64,000 nucleotides of DNA, from assembly GCA_965200775.1 (NCBI GenBank), contig OZ241383.1, forward strand, positions 1,860,001-1,924,000. The letters are read 5' to 3'. This DNA is from Poriferisocius sp965200775. GTDB lineage: Bacteria; Actinomycetota; Acidimicrobiia; Acidimicrobiales; Bin134. Made by a program: the position numbers and the translations under genes. Each line of letters begins with the position of its first letter. Positions within the stretch are counted from its first letter, which is position 1. Of the stretch, positions 1 to 8,295 are shown piece after piece. The notes below the pieces were generated by a model, which was given only the letters and a program-made list of their open reading frames with translations, searched no databases and had not been told where the DNA came from.

Positions 1-1364
1 TCGAATCCCAGAAGAGCTACTACTACGTCTGTCTGGTGGGCCTGCTCATCGTGGTGGCCATCGCCGGCCGTCTGCGGCGCTCCGGCATCGGGCGCACCAC
101 CATCGCGGTTCGCGACAACATCGACTCTGCGTCGGGCTACACGGTGGGGCCGGTACGTTCGAAGCTGTCGGCGTTCGCCCTGGCCGGCGGCATAGCCGGG
201 TTGGGCGGGGCCCTGCTGGCAGGGCTGGTGCAGAACGTTCCGATCAGCGAGCGGTTCTTCCTGGTGGGCGATTCGTTGCAGCTCATCGGGATGGTGGTGA
301 TTGGGGGCCTCGGCTCGGTGATGGGCACCGTTCTGGGAGCGGTGTGGATCTACGGGCTGCCCAACCTGTTCGACAACTCCAACGCGGTAGCGCTGTTCTC
401 GTCCAGCATTGGCCTGCTTGTGGTGCTGATGTACTTCCCGGGCGGTCTGGTGCAGATCGGCTACAGCGCTCGCAACGCTCTCATCGCCCTGGCTGAGCGA
501 CGGCTCGGTCCCGACACCGGCACCAAGACCGTCCAAACCGCGCCGGTCGCATCGACCCGCGCCGTCGACGGGCGGCCCGCCGTGGATCCCATGCTGGCCG
601 GCCACGACATAAGCGTGCGGTTCGGCGGGGTGATGGCGGTGTCGGAAGCCACCGTGGTGGTGCGCCCCGAGGAGGTTGTGGGCCTCATCGGGACCAACGG
701 CGCAGGCAAGTCCACCTTCATGAACGCGGTGGGGGGCTACGTTTCGAGTACCGGCCGGGTGGAGCTGCTCGGTGAGGACATCACCCGCTACTCCTCGCCA
801 CGCAGGGCCCGGGCAGGTTTGGGCCGCACATTCCAGGCCGCCTCGCTGTTCCCGGAGCTGACGGTTCGCGAGACCGTGCAGGTGGCCCTGGAGGCCCGGG
901 GTCGCACCCCGCTGGTGAGCACCGCCCTGTACCTTCCCCACACCTTCGCCATCGAGCGGCGCCAGCGGGCCGAAGCCGACGAGCTAATCGACTTCCTGGG
1001 GCTGGGCCGCTACGCCGACTCCTACATCAGCGACCTCTCAACCGGCACCAGGCGCATCGTTGAAATAACCGGGCTCTTGGCCCTCAACGCCCGGGTGCTG
1101 TGCCTCGACGAGCCCACCGCCGGGGTGGCCCAACGTGAGACCGAGGCGTTCGGCCCGCTCATCACCTCCATCCGCCGGGAGCTGGGGGCCGCCATGCTCA
1201 TCATCGAGCACGACATGCCGCTCATCATGAGCATCAGCGACCGTGTGTACTGCCTCGAAGCAGGCAAGGTCATCGCCGAGGGAACCCCGGGCGAGGTTCG
1301 CAACGACCCTCTGGTAGTCGCCAGCTACCTCGGCACCCAGGAGCAGAGCCCCACAGACGGGTGA
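1..1364 (+). CDS. Branched-chain amino acid-type ABC transporter, LivM permease fused to LivG ATPase (5' truncated)
   Basis: The reading frame is open from base 3 at the window edge, so the N-terminus is missing; a GTG at 36 is only an internal codon. The first ~150 visible residues are a LivM-type permease end (hydrophobic segments and the R-x-G-R-x3-A-x-R-D-N loop). A linker leads to a LivG-type ATPase: Walker A GTNGAGKST near residue 218 counted from base 36, Walker B LCLDEPTAG near 354, and a switch His in IIEHDMP. The ABC signature is LSTGTRR rather than LSGGQ, as in some LivG proteins. Permease and ATPase are usually separate genes; the join here is in frame. Substrate may be an amino acid, carboxylate or amide; LivF, LivH and the binding protein would lie upstream. 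Confidence 0.88.
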   Translation, partial: ESQKSYYYVCLVGLLIVVAIAGRLRRSGIGRTTIAVRDNIDSASGYTVGPVRSKLSAFALAGGIAGLGGALLAGLVQNVPISERFFLVGDSLQLIGMVVIGGLGSVMGTVLGAVWIYGLPNLFDNSNAVALFSSSIGLLVVLMYFPGGLVQIGYSARNALIALAERRLGPDTGTKTVQTAPVASTRAVDGRPAVDPMLAGHDISVRFGGVMAVSEATVVVRPEEVVGLIGTNGAGKSTFMNAVGGYVSSTGRVELLGEDITRYSSPRRARAGLGRTFQAASLFPELTVRETVQVALEARGRTPLVSTALYLPHTFAIERRQRAEADELIDFLGLGRYADSYISDLSTGTRRIVEITGLLALNARVLCLDEPTAGVAQRETEAFGPLITSIRRELGAAMLIIEHDMPLIMSISDRVYCLEAGKVIAEGTPGEVRNDPLVVASYLGTQEQSPTDG

Positions 1365-1371
1365 AGCCCGC

Positions 1372-2508
1372 TCACCATCCCCGGCCCTCGGGCTCGAGGC
1401 CCAGCAGGGCTTGGCCCCCGCCCAACACCACCTTTCGGTCGAACGCGGGGAACTGCACCGCCACGTAGAGATCGCGCAACCGGCGCTCGATGGGGTTGAC
1501 CCGCATGGCTGCCGGCGTTCCCACCGCGTGGAACAGGCGCTGCACCGCTTCGAGCGAAGCCCTTCCGGCGTGTACGTAGGACAGGCGAGCCTCTGCTACC
1601 GCCGTGGAGTCGTCGGGGTTGCCCCAGGCCCGGGCGGTGGCCTCCACCACTCGGGAGCGGGCCGCTCCTACCGCTCCCGACGCACGGCCCAAGGCGTGCT
1701 GAACCTCAGCCCGGTCTCGCAGCAACACCACCGAACCGCTCGAGGCAGCCTCGGCCGCCATCGCCACCACCCCGTCGATAGCACCCTGGGCCACCCCCAT
1801 CACCACTGCTGCCACCGGGGCATGAGTGGCCATGCGCAACAGGCTCGGGTGGTACAGACGCATATCCTCGCCCGGGGCCCCCTGCCCGGTGGTGGAGTGT
1901 TCGACGGGTACGAACACATCACGGGCCACCACATCGTGGCTGCCGGTGCCGGCCATCCCCATAGCCGACCACGTCCTCAGCACCTCCACCTCGCCTTTGG
2001 GCACGAACATGGCCCGGGGCACCGGCTCGCCGTCCACCGCGCACGACAGCATGGCCCAGTTGGCGTGCTCGATCCCGCTGCAGAAATCCCACTGCCCGGT
2101 AATCCGGTAGCCACCCGGAACAGCCACCGCGGTGCCCTGCGGTCGAGCCGATCCTGCCACCCTGAAATCGGTCGGTGAACCTGCCATGCCGGACAGGACC
2201 CCGGCGTCGAGCCAACCGGTGAGGTAGCCGGTAGTGGTGGAGACCATCACACACCACGCGGTGGAGCCGTCGCCCCGGGCAACGGACTCCACGCAGTGAT
2301 ACGCCGTCAAAACATCCTGGCCCGGACCACCCACCGACCGGCGCAGATAGAGCTGAAGCAGGCCCGACGCAACCAGCTCGCCGACCAGCGGTTCCGGGAG
2401 GCGCTGGTGGCCCTCGATCTCGGTGGCGGCTCGTGCGGCCGAGGCGCCGATGGCCACAGCACGTTCGACATAGGAAGCCCCGCTGTCGGGCCACTCCCCC
2501 ATTTCCAC
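1372..2508 (-). CDS. Acyl-CoA dehydrogenase-fold flavoprotein (HsaA/HpaB-type monooxygenase or dehydrogenase)
   Basis: 378 residues with the acyl-CoA dehydrogenase three-domain plan: helical N-terminal half with RLPEPLVGELVASGLLQLYL, a central beta domain with GQWDFCSGIEHANWAML, and a C-terminal helical bundle ending near RDLYVAVQFPAFDRKVVLGG. The GxWxFxSG signature is typical of the flavin-dependent monooxygenase branch (HsaA-like hydroxylases fed FMNH2 by a partner reductase) rather than of chain dehydrogenases. The usual acyl-CoA dehydrogenase catalytic Glu context is not recognisable. ATG at 2508 follows a purine-rich stretch (AGGGGAG). A 30-codon ORF precedes it on the same strand. It converges on the transporter gene with 7 bp between stops. 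Confidence 0.8.
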   Translation of the reverse strand: MEMGEWPDSGASYVERAVAIGASAARAATEIEGHQRLPEPLVGELVASGLLQLYLRRSVGGPGQDVLTAYHCVESVARGDGSTAWCVMVSTTTGYLTGWLDAGVLSGMAGSPTDFRVAGSARPQGTAVAVPGGYRITGQWDFCSGIEHANWAMLSCAVDGEPVPRAMFVPKGEVEVLRTWSAMGMAGTGSHDVVARDVFVPVEHSTTGQGAPGEDMRLYHPSLLRMATHAPVAAVVMGVAQGAIDGVVAMAAEAASSGSVVLLRDRAEVQHALGRASGAVGAARSRVVEATARAWGNPDDSTAVAEARLSYVHAGRASLEAVQRLFHAVGTPAAMRVNPIERRLRDLYVAVQFPAFDRKVVLGGGQALLGLEPEGRGW

Positions 2509-2535
2509 GGCTCCCCTCTTCTTCCTTCTTCCGGC

Positions 2536-2628
2536 TCAGTAGCGGGGGTTGCGAGGACCGAAGAAGAGCCGGTCGGAGTTGGCGTGGAGATACTTGTCGA
2601 ACCGCTTGTCGATGGCTCTCGGGGGCAT
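2536..2628 (-). CDS. Possible leaderless 30-residue peptide upstream of the flavoprotein gene
   Basis: A 30-codon ORF from ATG 2628 to TGA 2536, basic and aromatic, ending LFFGPRNPRY. A TAGCGT hexamer sits exactly 6 nt before its ATG, the same spacing seen before many annotated genes in this window, so the ATG could be the first base of the transcript. It ends 27 nt before the flavoprotein start. It could be a small protein, a leader peptide or chance; no homologue is recognised. Confidence 0.35.
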   Translation of the reverse strand: MPPRAIDKRFDKYLHANSDRLFFGPRNPRY

Positions 2629-2634
2629 GGCCCG

Positions 2635-2640
2635 ACGCTA
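2635..2640 (-). promoter_or_regulatory. -10-like hexamer TAGCGT, 6 nt from an ATG
   Basis: TAGCGT on the minus strand, followed by 6 nt and the ATG of the 30-codon ORF at 2628. Fits TANNNT at leaderless spacing. Confidence 0.4.
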
Positions 2641-2725
2641 ACGCAGCTCGGACCCGCTCCGAACACTGGCACCGCTACTTACGCTGCCGGACCGTTCCCG
2701 ATGGATCGCCGGAGCCTTGAGGCAC

Positions 2726-2731
2726 CAGAAT
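2726..2731 (+). promoter_or_regulatory. -10-like hexamer CAGAAT before the double CoA transferase
   Basis: CAGAAT lies 6 nt before GTG 2738, the start chosen for the CoA transferase; an in-frame TTG at 2717 lies upstream of it. Confidence 0.4.
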
Positions 2732-2737
2732 CAAACG

Positions 2738-5095
2738 GTGACCACTGGCACGGCGGGCCCTGCTCTGGAGGGCCTGCGGATTCTCGAACTCGGCTCGGGG
2801 CCGGCGGTGGGGTTCGCGGGCATGGTCCTGGCCGAGAACGGCGCCGAGGTGGTGAAGGTGGAGCCGCCCGGTGCCGGATGGGACCGGGGACGGCCCGGCT
2901 TTGCCGTGTGGCACCGGGCCAAGAAGAGCATCGTTTTGGACCTGCTGAAACCTGACGAACAGGACCGGTTCCGGGAACTGGCCGAAGTGGCCGACGGGGT
3001 GATCGAAGCCTTCCGCCCCCGGGTGGCCGAGCGGCTCGGCGTCGACTACCACACCCTGCACGAGCTGAACGACAGGTTGGTTTACGCCTCGATCACCGGC
3101 TTCGGAGAGACTGGGCCGTGGCGAGGGCTCCCCGGCTACGAGCAGATTGTGGCGGCCAAGAGCGGGCGCATGACCTCCTACCCCGGCGTGCGCCCCGGCC
3201 CTGTGTTCACCCCGGTTCCCATCGCCTCCTACGGCGCGGGGATGCTGGCGGCTACAGGCTTGATGGCCGGCATCTGGGCCCGCCACCGCAGCGGCCAAGG
3301 CCTGCTGGTGGACACCAGCCTGTTGCACGCACTGAGCGTGTACGACATGACCAGCGGGCACGGCAACCGCACCCAGATCCCTTCGGAACCGGGCAAGGTG
3401 TACGGCATCATGCGGGTGCCGTTCATGACCGCCCCCACCAGCGACGGCCGTTTCATCCAGATGTGCAGCCGCCAGGCCCATCACTACCGACAGTGGCTGA
3501 CCGAGCTGGGCCTTGACACCCTGCTCGACGATCCCGAACTGGCCAACGCCCCCGACCTGTGGCCCAGCGAGGAGCGGCTGGCCGAGGTTGTCGAAACCAT
3601 TGAGGGCGCGATGGCCGAGCGAACCGCCGATGAGTGGATGGAGGTCTTCTCCGACCAGGACATCGGAGGCGACCCGTTCCTTGCTCCCCAGGAGTTCCTC
3701 AACAGCGCCCAGTGCATGGAAAATGCGCGCCGCCAGGTGGTACACGACCCCGAAATGGGCCCGACGACACAGATCGGCCCGCTCGGGCTGTACTCCGACA
3801 CCCCGTCGGTGATCGGGCCGGGAGCGCCCCGGCTCGGCGAGCACACCGACGAGGTGCTCTCGCAGTGGCGGGCCACCCCCAACATGTCTCCCCTGCCCCG
3901 CTACGGCGGCAGGCCGGCGGCGGCTGAGGATTCCGAGACCGGCGGCCAGCTTCCCCTGAGCGACGTGACCATCCTGGACGTGGGCTACTTCTACGCCTGC
4001 CCGTTCGCGGCCACGCTCCTGGCCGAAGCGGGGGCCCGAGTCATCAAGGTGGAGCCGCCCACAGGCGACCCCGGCCGGCGCAACTGGACCACCGACTACG
4101 CGAAATCCCTGGTGGGCAAGGAGTCCATCGTCCTGGACCTCAAAACCCCCGAAGGCTTGGACATCCTGCGCCGCCTGGTCGGAATGGCCGACGTGTTCCT
4201 CCACAACTTCCGGCCGGGAACTCCCGAACGCCTCGGCATCGACGCCGAAACCGTGCTGGCCCTCAACCCCCGGCTGCTCTACGTTTATGCCTCGTGTTTC
4301 GGGAGCAACGGCCCCTGGGCCCACAAGGCCGGATTCCACTCGTCCCCCAATGCCATCGCCGGGGCCGGGGTGGTGGAGTCGGGTGACGGGAACCCGCCCC
4401 GCAACCGCACCTACGGCGACCCCACCGCGGCGCTGGGCACCGCGGCGGCCATCATGGCAGGGGTATTGGGCTGCCGCCGGACAGGCCGGGGCCAGAGGCT
4501 GGAAACCACCATGCTCACCGCCACCGCTTACGCCGTGTCCGAGTGGGGGACCCAGCATCCCGGGCCGCCCGCGCCGACGGTGGACCCCGACCAGTACGGG
4601 TTCGGCCCCTACCAGCGCCTCTACGAGACGAGCGAGGGGTGGCTGGTGCTGGACATCCACCAGGACCACGAACTCCAAACACTGGCCTCGGTGCTGGGGG
4701 AAGACCTCCCCCGAACACCTGATTCCGATGCCGCGTCTCGGCTGGCCGCCGCCTTCGGTAGCGACTCGGCCGAGGCATGGGAGGCCCGGCTGCTCCCCGC
4801 CGGGGTGCCCGCCGCCCGGGCCGACAGGGGTGACTTCCTCCACAACATGCTGCACGAGGACCACATGCGAGAGTGCGGCGTGTCCGTCGAGGCCACTCAG
4901 GACGACCTCGGCACCTACTGGCGGGCCGGTCCGACCATGCAGTTCTCTTCCTCGCCCACCCCACCGGCCACGGCCCGGCCCCTCGGATGGGCCACCTCGG
5001 ACATCCTGAGCGAACTGGGCTTCGCCCCTTCGGAGATCACCCGCTTGTACAATGCCGGCGTGACCAAGCCCATCGGCCACGGCCTGCCCGAGTGA
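2738..5095 (+). CDS. Tandem-fused class III (CaiB/BaiF) CoA transferase
   Basis: 785 residues, about twice the usual length, because two complete CaiB/BaiF domains are joined head to tail. Domain 1 opens PALEGLRILELGSGPAVGFA and carries the expected Asp nucleophile context QGLLVDTSL. Domain 2 opens with LSDVTILDVGYFYACPFAA near residue 405 and has QRLETTML at the equivalent place, with Glu for the Asp. Both have the VKVEPP segment. Class III enzymes move CoA between carboxylic acids through an Asp-acyl anhydride, so domain 1 looks competent and domain 2 may be altered or structural. Start GTG 2738 is chosen because of the -10-like hexamer 6 nt upstream. The carbonic anhydrase gene follows 49 nt downstream. 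Confidence 0.88.
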   Translation: MTTGTAGPALEGLRILELGSGPAVGFAGMVLAENGAEVVKVEPPGAGWDRGRPGFAVWHRAKKSIVLDLLKPDEQDRFRELAEVADGVIEAFRPRVAERLGVDYHTLHELNDRLVYASITGFGETGPWRGLPGYEQIVAAKSGRMTSYPGVRPGPVFTPVPIASYGAGMLAATGLMAGIWARHRSGQGLLVDTSLLHALSVYDMTSGHGNRTQIPSEPGKVYGIMRVPFMTAPTSDGRFIQMCSRQAHHYRQWLTELGLDTLLDDPELANAPDLWPSEERLAEVVETIEGAMAERTADEWMEVFSDQDIGGDPFLAPQEFLNSAQCMENARRQVVHDPEMGPTTQIGPLGLYSDTPSVIGPGAPRLGEHTDEVLSQWRATPNMSPLPRYGGRPAAAEDSETGGQLPLSDVTILDVGYFYACPFAATLLAEAGARVIKVEPPTGDPGRRNWTTDYAKSLVGKESIVLDLKTPEGLDILRRLVGMADVFLHNFRPGTPERLGIDAETVLALNPRLLYVYASCFGSNGPWAHKAGFHSSPNAIAGAGVVESGDGNPPRNRTYGDPTAALGTAAAIMAGVLGCRRTGRGQRLETTMLTATAYAVSEWGTQHPGPPAPTVDPDQYGFGPYQRLYETSEGWLVLDIHQDHELQTLASVLGEDLPRTPDSDAASRLAAAFGSDSAEAWEARLLPAGVPAARADRGDFLHNMLHEDHMRECGVSVEATQDDLGTYWRAGPTMQFSSSPTPPATARPLGWATSDILSELGFAPSEITRLYNAGVTKPIGHGLPE

Positions 5096-5144
5096 CCGGG
5101 AAAGAACGCAGAGCCGACCGAGCGAAGCGACCGGGAAGGATGAA

Positions 5145-5576
5145 ATGAGCCCGCCGACCACCGACCCGGCGTTTGCCACCGCCGTCTTGACCTGCATGGA
5201 CCATCGCCTCGACCCCCACGCCATCCTCGGAATCGAACCGGGCCAGGCCCACGTCACCCGCAACGCCGGCGGCTATGTGACCGATGATGTCGTACGATCA
5301 ATCTGCCTGTCGCAGCAGCTCGCCGGAACCAGCAGGATCGTGGTGATGCACCACACCGATTGCAAGGCGTCGGCGAAGTCGGCCGAGGACTACCGGGCCC
5401 TGGTGGAAGCCAGCACCGGGGTTTCCCCTGCGTGGGACGTTGTACCTGTGGTTGATCCCCACCAGCGGGTTCGAGCCGCCCTCGAACAGCTCCGAGCCTC
5501 TCCCCTACTGGATACCACCCAGCTCGAGGGTTTCGTGTACGACGTGGCCGACGGCACTGTCACACCGGTCCACTAA
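5145..5576 (+). CDS. Beta-class carbonic anhydrase-like protein
   Basis: 143 residues with the compact beta-carbonic anhydrase signature: CMDHRLDP near residue 17 (first Zn Cys and the Asp-Arg pair), RNAGG in the middle, and HTDC supplying the second His and Cys zinc ligands. It should interconvert CO2 and bicarbonate in the cytoplasm; small members of this family often lack a verified activity. ATG 5145 has GGAAGGA a few bases upstream. It lies between the CoA transferase and an SDR whose promoter-like hexamer overlaps its stop codon. Its role in the catabolic context is unknown; supplying bicarbonate to a carboxylase is only a guess. Confidence 0.82.
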   Translation: MSPPTTDPAFATAVLTCMDHRLDPHAILGIEPGQAHVTRNAGGYVTDDVVRSICLSQQLAGTSRIVVMHHTDCKASAKSAEDYRALVEASTGVSPAWDVVPVVDPHQRVRAALEQLRASPLLDTTQLEGFVYDVADGTVTPVH

Positions 5577-5579
5577 CCT
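5574..5579 (+). promoter_or_regulatory. -10-like hexamer TAACCT before an SDR gene
   Basis: TAACCT overlaps the TAA of the preceding gene and stands 6 nt before GTG 5586. It supports GTG as a leaderless start. Confidence 0.45.
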
Positions 5580-5585
5580 CGCCCC

Positions 5586-6329
5586 GTGGATCTAGGCATA
5601 AGCCGACGACGGGCGCTGGTGGCCGCCTCCTCGGCTGGACTCGGGCTGGCCACCGCCACCTCACTAGCCGAAGAGGGGTGCCGGGTGGTGATGAACGGGC
5701 GCGACGCCGACCGCCTCAACGCTGCTGCCGCCGGCGTACCCGGTGCCATCCCCATCGTGGGCGACGTGTCGGATGCCGCCGGTGCCACCGACCTGGTGGA
5801 AGCGGCAACCGAGGCGCTGGGGGGAATCGACATCCTGGTCACCAACGCCGGTGGGCCGCCGGCTGGGAATTGGGCCGACACCGACACCGATCTCTACCCG
5901 GCAGCGCTGGAGCTGAACCTGGTCTCGGTGGTGGCCATGACCAAAGCGGCGGTCCCGGCCATGCAGGAGCGGGGCTGGGGCCGGGTGCTGGCCATCACCT
6001 CGGTGTCGGTACGCCAGCCGCTCGACATGCTGATCCTGTCCAACACCGCCCGGGCCGGGGTAACCGGCTACCTCAAGACCATGGCAAACCAGGTGGCGGG
6101 CGACGGGGTGACGGTCAACTCCATCCAGCCCGGCTATCACGACACCGACCGGGTCCGCCAGCTCTTCGGCAACCGGATGGGCGACCTGGAGTCATCAGCC
6201 CCCACCAGCTCGGTGGGCGACGCCGCCGATTTTGGACGGGTGGCTGCCTTCCTGTGCTCGGAGCACGCCCGGTTCATCACCGGGGCAGCTCTGCCGGTGG
6301 ACGGCGGGATGTTCGCCGGTCTGCAATGA
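5586..6329 (+). CDS. Atypical SDR-family oxidoreductase
   Basis: 247 residues with a Rossmann N-terminus (ALVAASSAGLGLATATSLAEEG, glycine-rich loop degenerate at its first Gly), NAGG near residue 90, and the SDR C-terminal PVDGGM. The catalytic Tyr-x3-Lys is absent: the expected position reads LSNTARAGVTG, a pattern known from a divergent SDR branch often annotated as 3-oxoacyl-ACP reductase. It probably binds NAD(P)H, but the usual proton-relay chemistry is doubtful. GTG 5586 is the start given by the leaderless spacing. A Dabb-domain gene follows after 16 nt, suggesting an operon. Confidence 0.8.
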   Translation: MDLGISRRRALVAASSAGLGLATATSLAEEGCRVVMNGRDADRLNAAAAGVPGAIPIVGDVSDAAGATDLVEAATEALGGIDILVTNAGGPPAGNWADTDTDLYPAALELNLVSVVAMTKAAVPAMQERGWGRVLAITSVSVRQPLDMLILSNTARAGVTGYLKTMANQVAGDGVTVNSIQPGYHDTDRVRQLFGNRMGDLESSAPTSSVGDAADFGRVAAFLCSEHARFITGAALPVDGGMFAGLQ

Positions 6330-6345
6330 ATCAAAGGAGCCGAGG

Positions 6346-6642
6346 ATGATCCGACACGTTGTGCTGTTCCGATTCCGAGACGATGTGGACGCCGCCGGGC
6401 GACAAGCGGTCCACGACGCCATCGCCGCCATGCCCGAAGCCACCGGGGTGGTTGACAGTTATGCCATCGGCCACGACCTGGGGCTGGCCGAGGGCAACTT
6501 CGACTTCGCCGTAGTGGGGGATTTCGCCGATCAAGCCGCTTACGAGGCCTACCGAGACCACCCCGAGCACCAGCGGATCATCGCCGATGTCATCCGACCG
6601 GCCATCACCGACCGTTCCGCGTTGCAATTCGAGATCCCCTGA
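6346..6642 (+). CDS. Dabb (stress-responsive A/B barrel) domain protein
   Basis: 98 residues forming one dimeric alpha/beta-barrel domain: starts MIRHVVLFRFRDDV, has the family's acidic central segment and ends YEAYRDHPEHQRI...RSALQFEIP. Small Dabb proteins dimerise; some are cyclases or monooxygenases acting on polyketides or aromatics, most have no assigned reaction. ATG 6346 is chosen because GGAG and GAGG motifs lie just upstream; an earlier in-frame start would run into the SDR gene. It sits between the SDR and a Baeyer-Villiger monooxygenase, in keeping with an oxidation pathway. Confidence 0.82.
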   Translation: MIRHVVLFRFRDDVDAAGRQAVHDAIAAMPEATGVVDSYAIGHDLGLAEGNFDFAVVGDFADQAAYEAYRDHPEHQRIIADVIRPAITDRSALQFEIP

Positions 6643-6743
6643 ACCGGCTGCCCGACCTCCCACCTCCCTCCATCCCCCGCTTTCCCGAAACCGTGGCCGC
6701 AAGGTTAGGTTTTTCCCAGCAGACTCCGAACAGAAGGGCAGAC

Positions 6744-8237
6744 ATGAACACTCAGCACGCAGAGGCAGGCAGCGGCAACAAGGTGCGAGACCTGCGGATT
6801 GCCATCATCGGAGCGGGGCCGGGGGGAATCTGCGCTGCCATTCGTCTGCGCCAGTCGGGCTTCGAGAACTTCATCGTGCTGGAGAAGAGCGGCGGGGTGG
6901 GCGGCACCTGGTATCACAACCGCTATCCGGGGTGCGCCTGCGACATCCAGTCGGAGCTCTACTCGTTCTCGTTCGAGGTGAACACCGAGTGGACCCGGCC
7001 CTACGCCCGCCAGCCCGAGATCCTGCGTTACATGGAACACTGCGCCACCAAGTACGGCGTGCTTGCCTACTGCCGGTTCAACGACGCGGTGAAATCGGCC
7101 CGTTGGGACGACAACACCGCCATGTGGATTCTCACCACCGAGTCGGGAGCCGAGGAGCAAGCCGACGTGGTGATCAGCGCGCTGGGGATGTTCAACGACG
7201 TGCCCCTGCCCGACATCGAGGGGCTTGGTTCGTTTGAGGGCAAGACCATCCACTCCGCCCGGTGGGACTGGGACCACGACCTGGCCGGCGAGACCGTCGG
7301 GGTGATCGGTTCTGCGGCCAGCGCGGTGCAGCTCGTCCCCGAGATCGCCTTGGAAGTGGGCCAACTCCATGTGTTCCAACGCACCGCCAACTGGGTGCTC
7401 CCCAAAGAGGACGACCCTTACACCCCCGAGCAGCTTGCCGCTCGCCAGGCCGATCCCGCCCTGGTGGTGGCCCGCCGCGACGAACTCTTCGAGCAGGTGG
7501 ACACGGGCATGGCGTTCAAGGATCCCAACCGGCGGGCCGAGATGGAGGCCATCGGGCGGCGGGCGCTCGAAGGCGTGACCGACCCCGACCTGCGAGCCAA
7601 GCTAACCCCCACCCACATGTGGGGTTGCAAGCGGCCCCTGTTTCACAACGAGTACTACTCCACCTTCAACCGCCCCAACGTGGAACTGGTTACCGACGCC
7701 ATCAAGCGGATCACTCCCAAGGGGGTTCTCACCGTCGACGGCACCGAACGGGTAATGGACACCATGGTGCTGGCCACCGGGTTCTCCACCACCAAATACC
7801 TGTCGGCCATCGAGGTGACAGGTCGAGACGGGGTGCGCATCGAGGACGCCTGGAACGACGGTGCCACCGCTTACATGGGCATCACCACCACCGGGTTCCC
7901 CAACCTGTTCATGCTGTACGGGCCCAACACGAACAACGGTTCGATCATCACCATGATCGAGTACCAGGTTGATTACGCGCTGGCCCACATTCACCGCATC
8001 GCCACCGAGCGGCTGGCCTGGGTGGACGTGAAGGCCGGCCCCATGGCCGACTACAACCAGTGGGTCCAGGAGGGCATCGCCGGTATCGAGCCGTGGAACG
8101 CGAGCTGCAACGGCTACTACCGCAGCCCCAGCGGGCGGGTCGTCACCCAGTGGCCCCACAACATGACCACGTTCAAGGACCAGACGGCGGCCATCGACGA
8201 AAGCGCCTACGAAGCGCTGCCCCTGGCGTCGGGATGA
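6744..8237 (+). CDS. Flavin-containing Baeyer-Villiger-type monooxygenase
   Basis: 497 residues. FAD-binding GAGPGGICAAIRL near residue 25, the family motif GGTWYHNRYPGCACD near 55, and the Baeyer-Villiger fingerprint F-x-G-x3-H-x3-W-D (FEGKTIHSARWDWD) near 165, followed by the NADPH-binding GSAASAVQ loop and an ATGF segment. These enzymes insert oxygen next to a ketone using NADPH and O2, giving esters or lactones; PAMO and cyclohexanone monooxygenase are relatives. ATG 6744 has AAGGG upstream. The next genes, an SDR and a P450, could make and further oxidise the ketone, so a cyclic ketone of terpenoid or steroid type is a reasonable but unproven substrate. Confidence 0.9.
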   Translation: MNTQHAEAGSGNKVRDLRIAIIGAGPGGICAAIRLRQSGFENFIVLEKSGGVGGTWYHNRYPGCACDIQSELYSFSFEVNTEWTRPYARQPEILRYMEHCATKYGVLAYCRFNDAVKSARWDDNTAMWILTTESGAEEQADVVISALGMFNDVPLPDIEGLGSFEGKTIHSARWDWDHDLAGETVGVIGSAASAVQLVPEIALEVGQLHVFQRTANWVLPKEDDPYTPEQLAARQADPALVVARRDELFEQVDTGMAFKDPNRRAEMEAIGRRALEGVTDPDLRAKLTPTHMWGCKRPLFHNEYYSTFNRPNVELVTDAIKRITPKGVLTVDGTERVMDTMVLATGFSTTKYLSAIEVTGRDGVRIEDAWNDGATAYMGITTTGFPNLFMLYGPNTNNGSIITMIEYQVDYALAHIHRIATERLAWVDVKAGPMADYNQWVQEGIAGIEPWNASCNGYYRSPSGRVVTQWPHNMTTFKDQTAAIDESAYEALPLASG

Positions 8238-8295
8238 GATTGCAGCCCAGCCTGCAGCCGATGAACCGCAACCTCGTCATAAGGAGGCAATGCCC

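Noticed and set aside
2675..5263. 862-codon minus-strand ORF
   Set aside because: Antisense shadow of the double CoA transferase; Gly/Val/Arg-rich with no domain.
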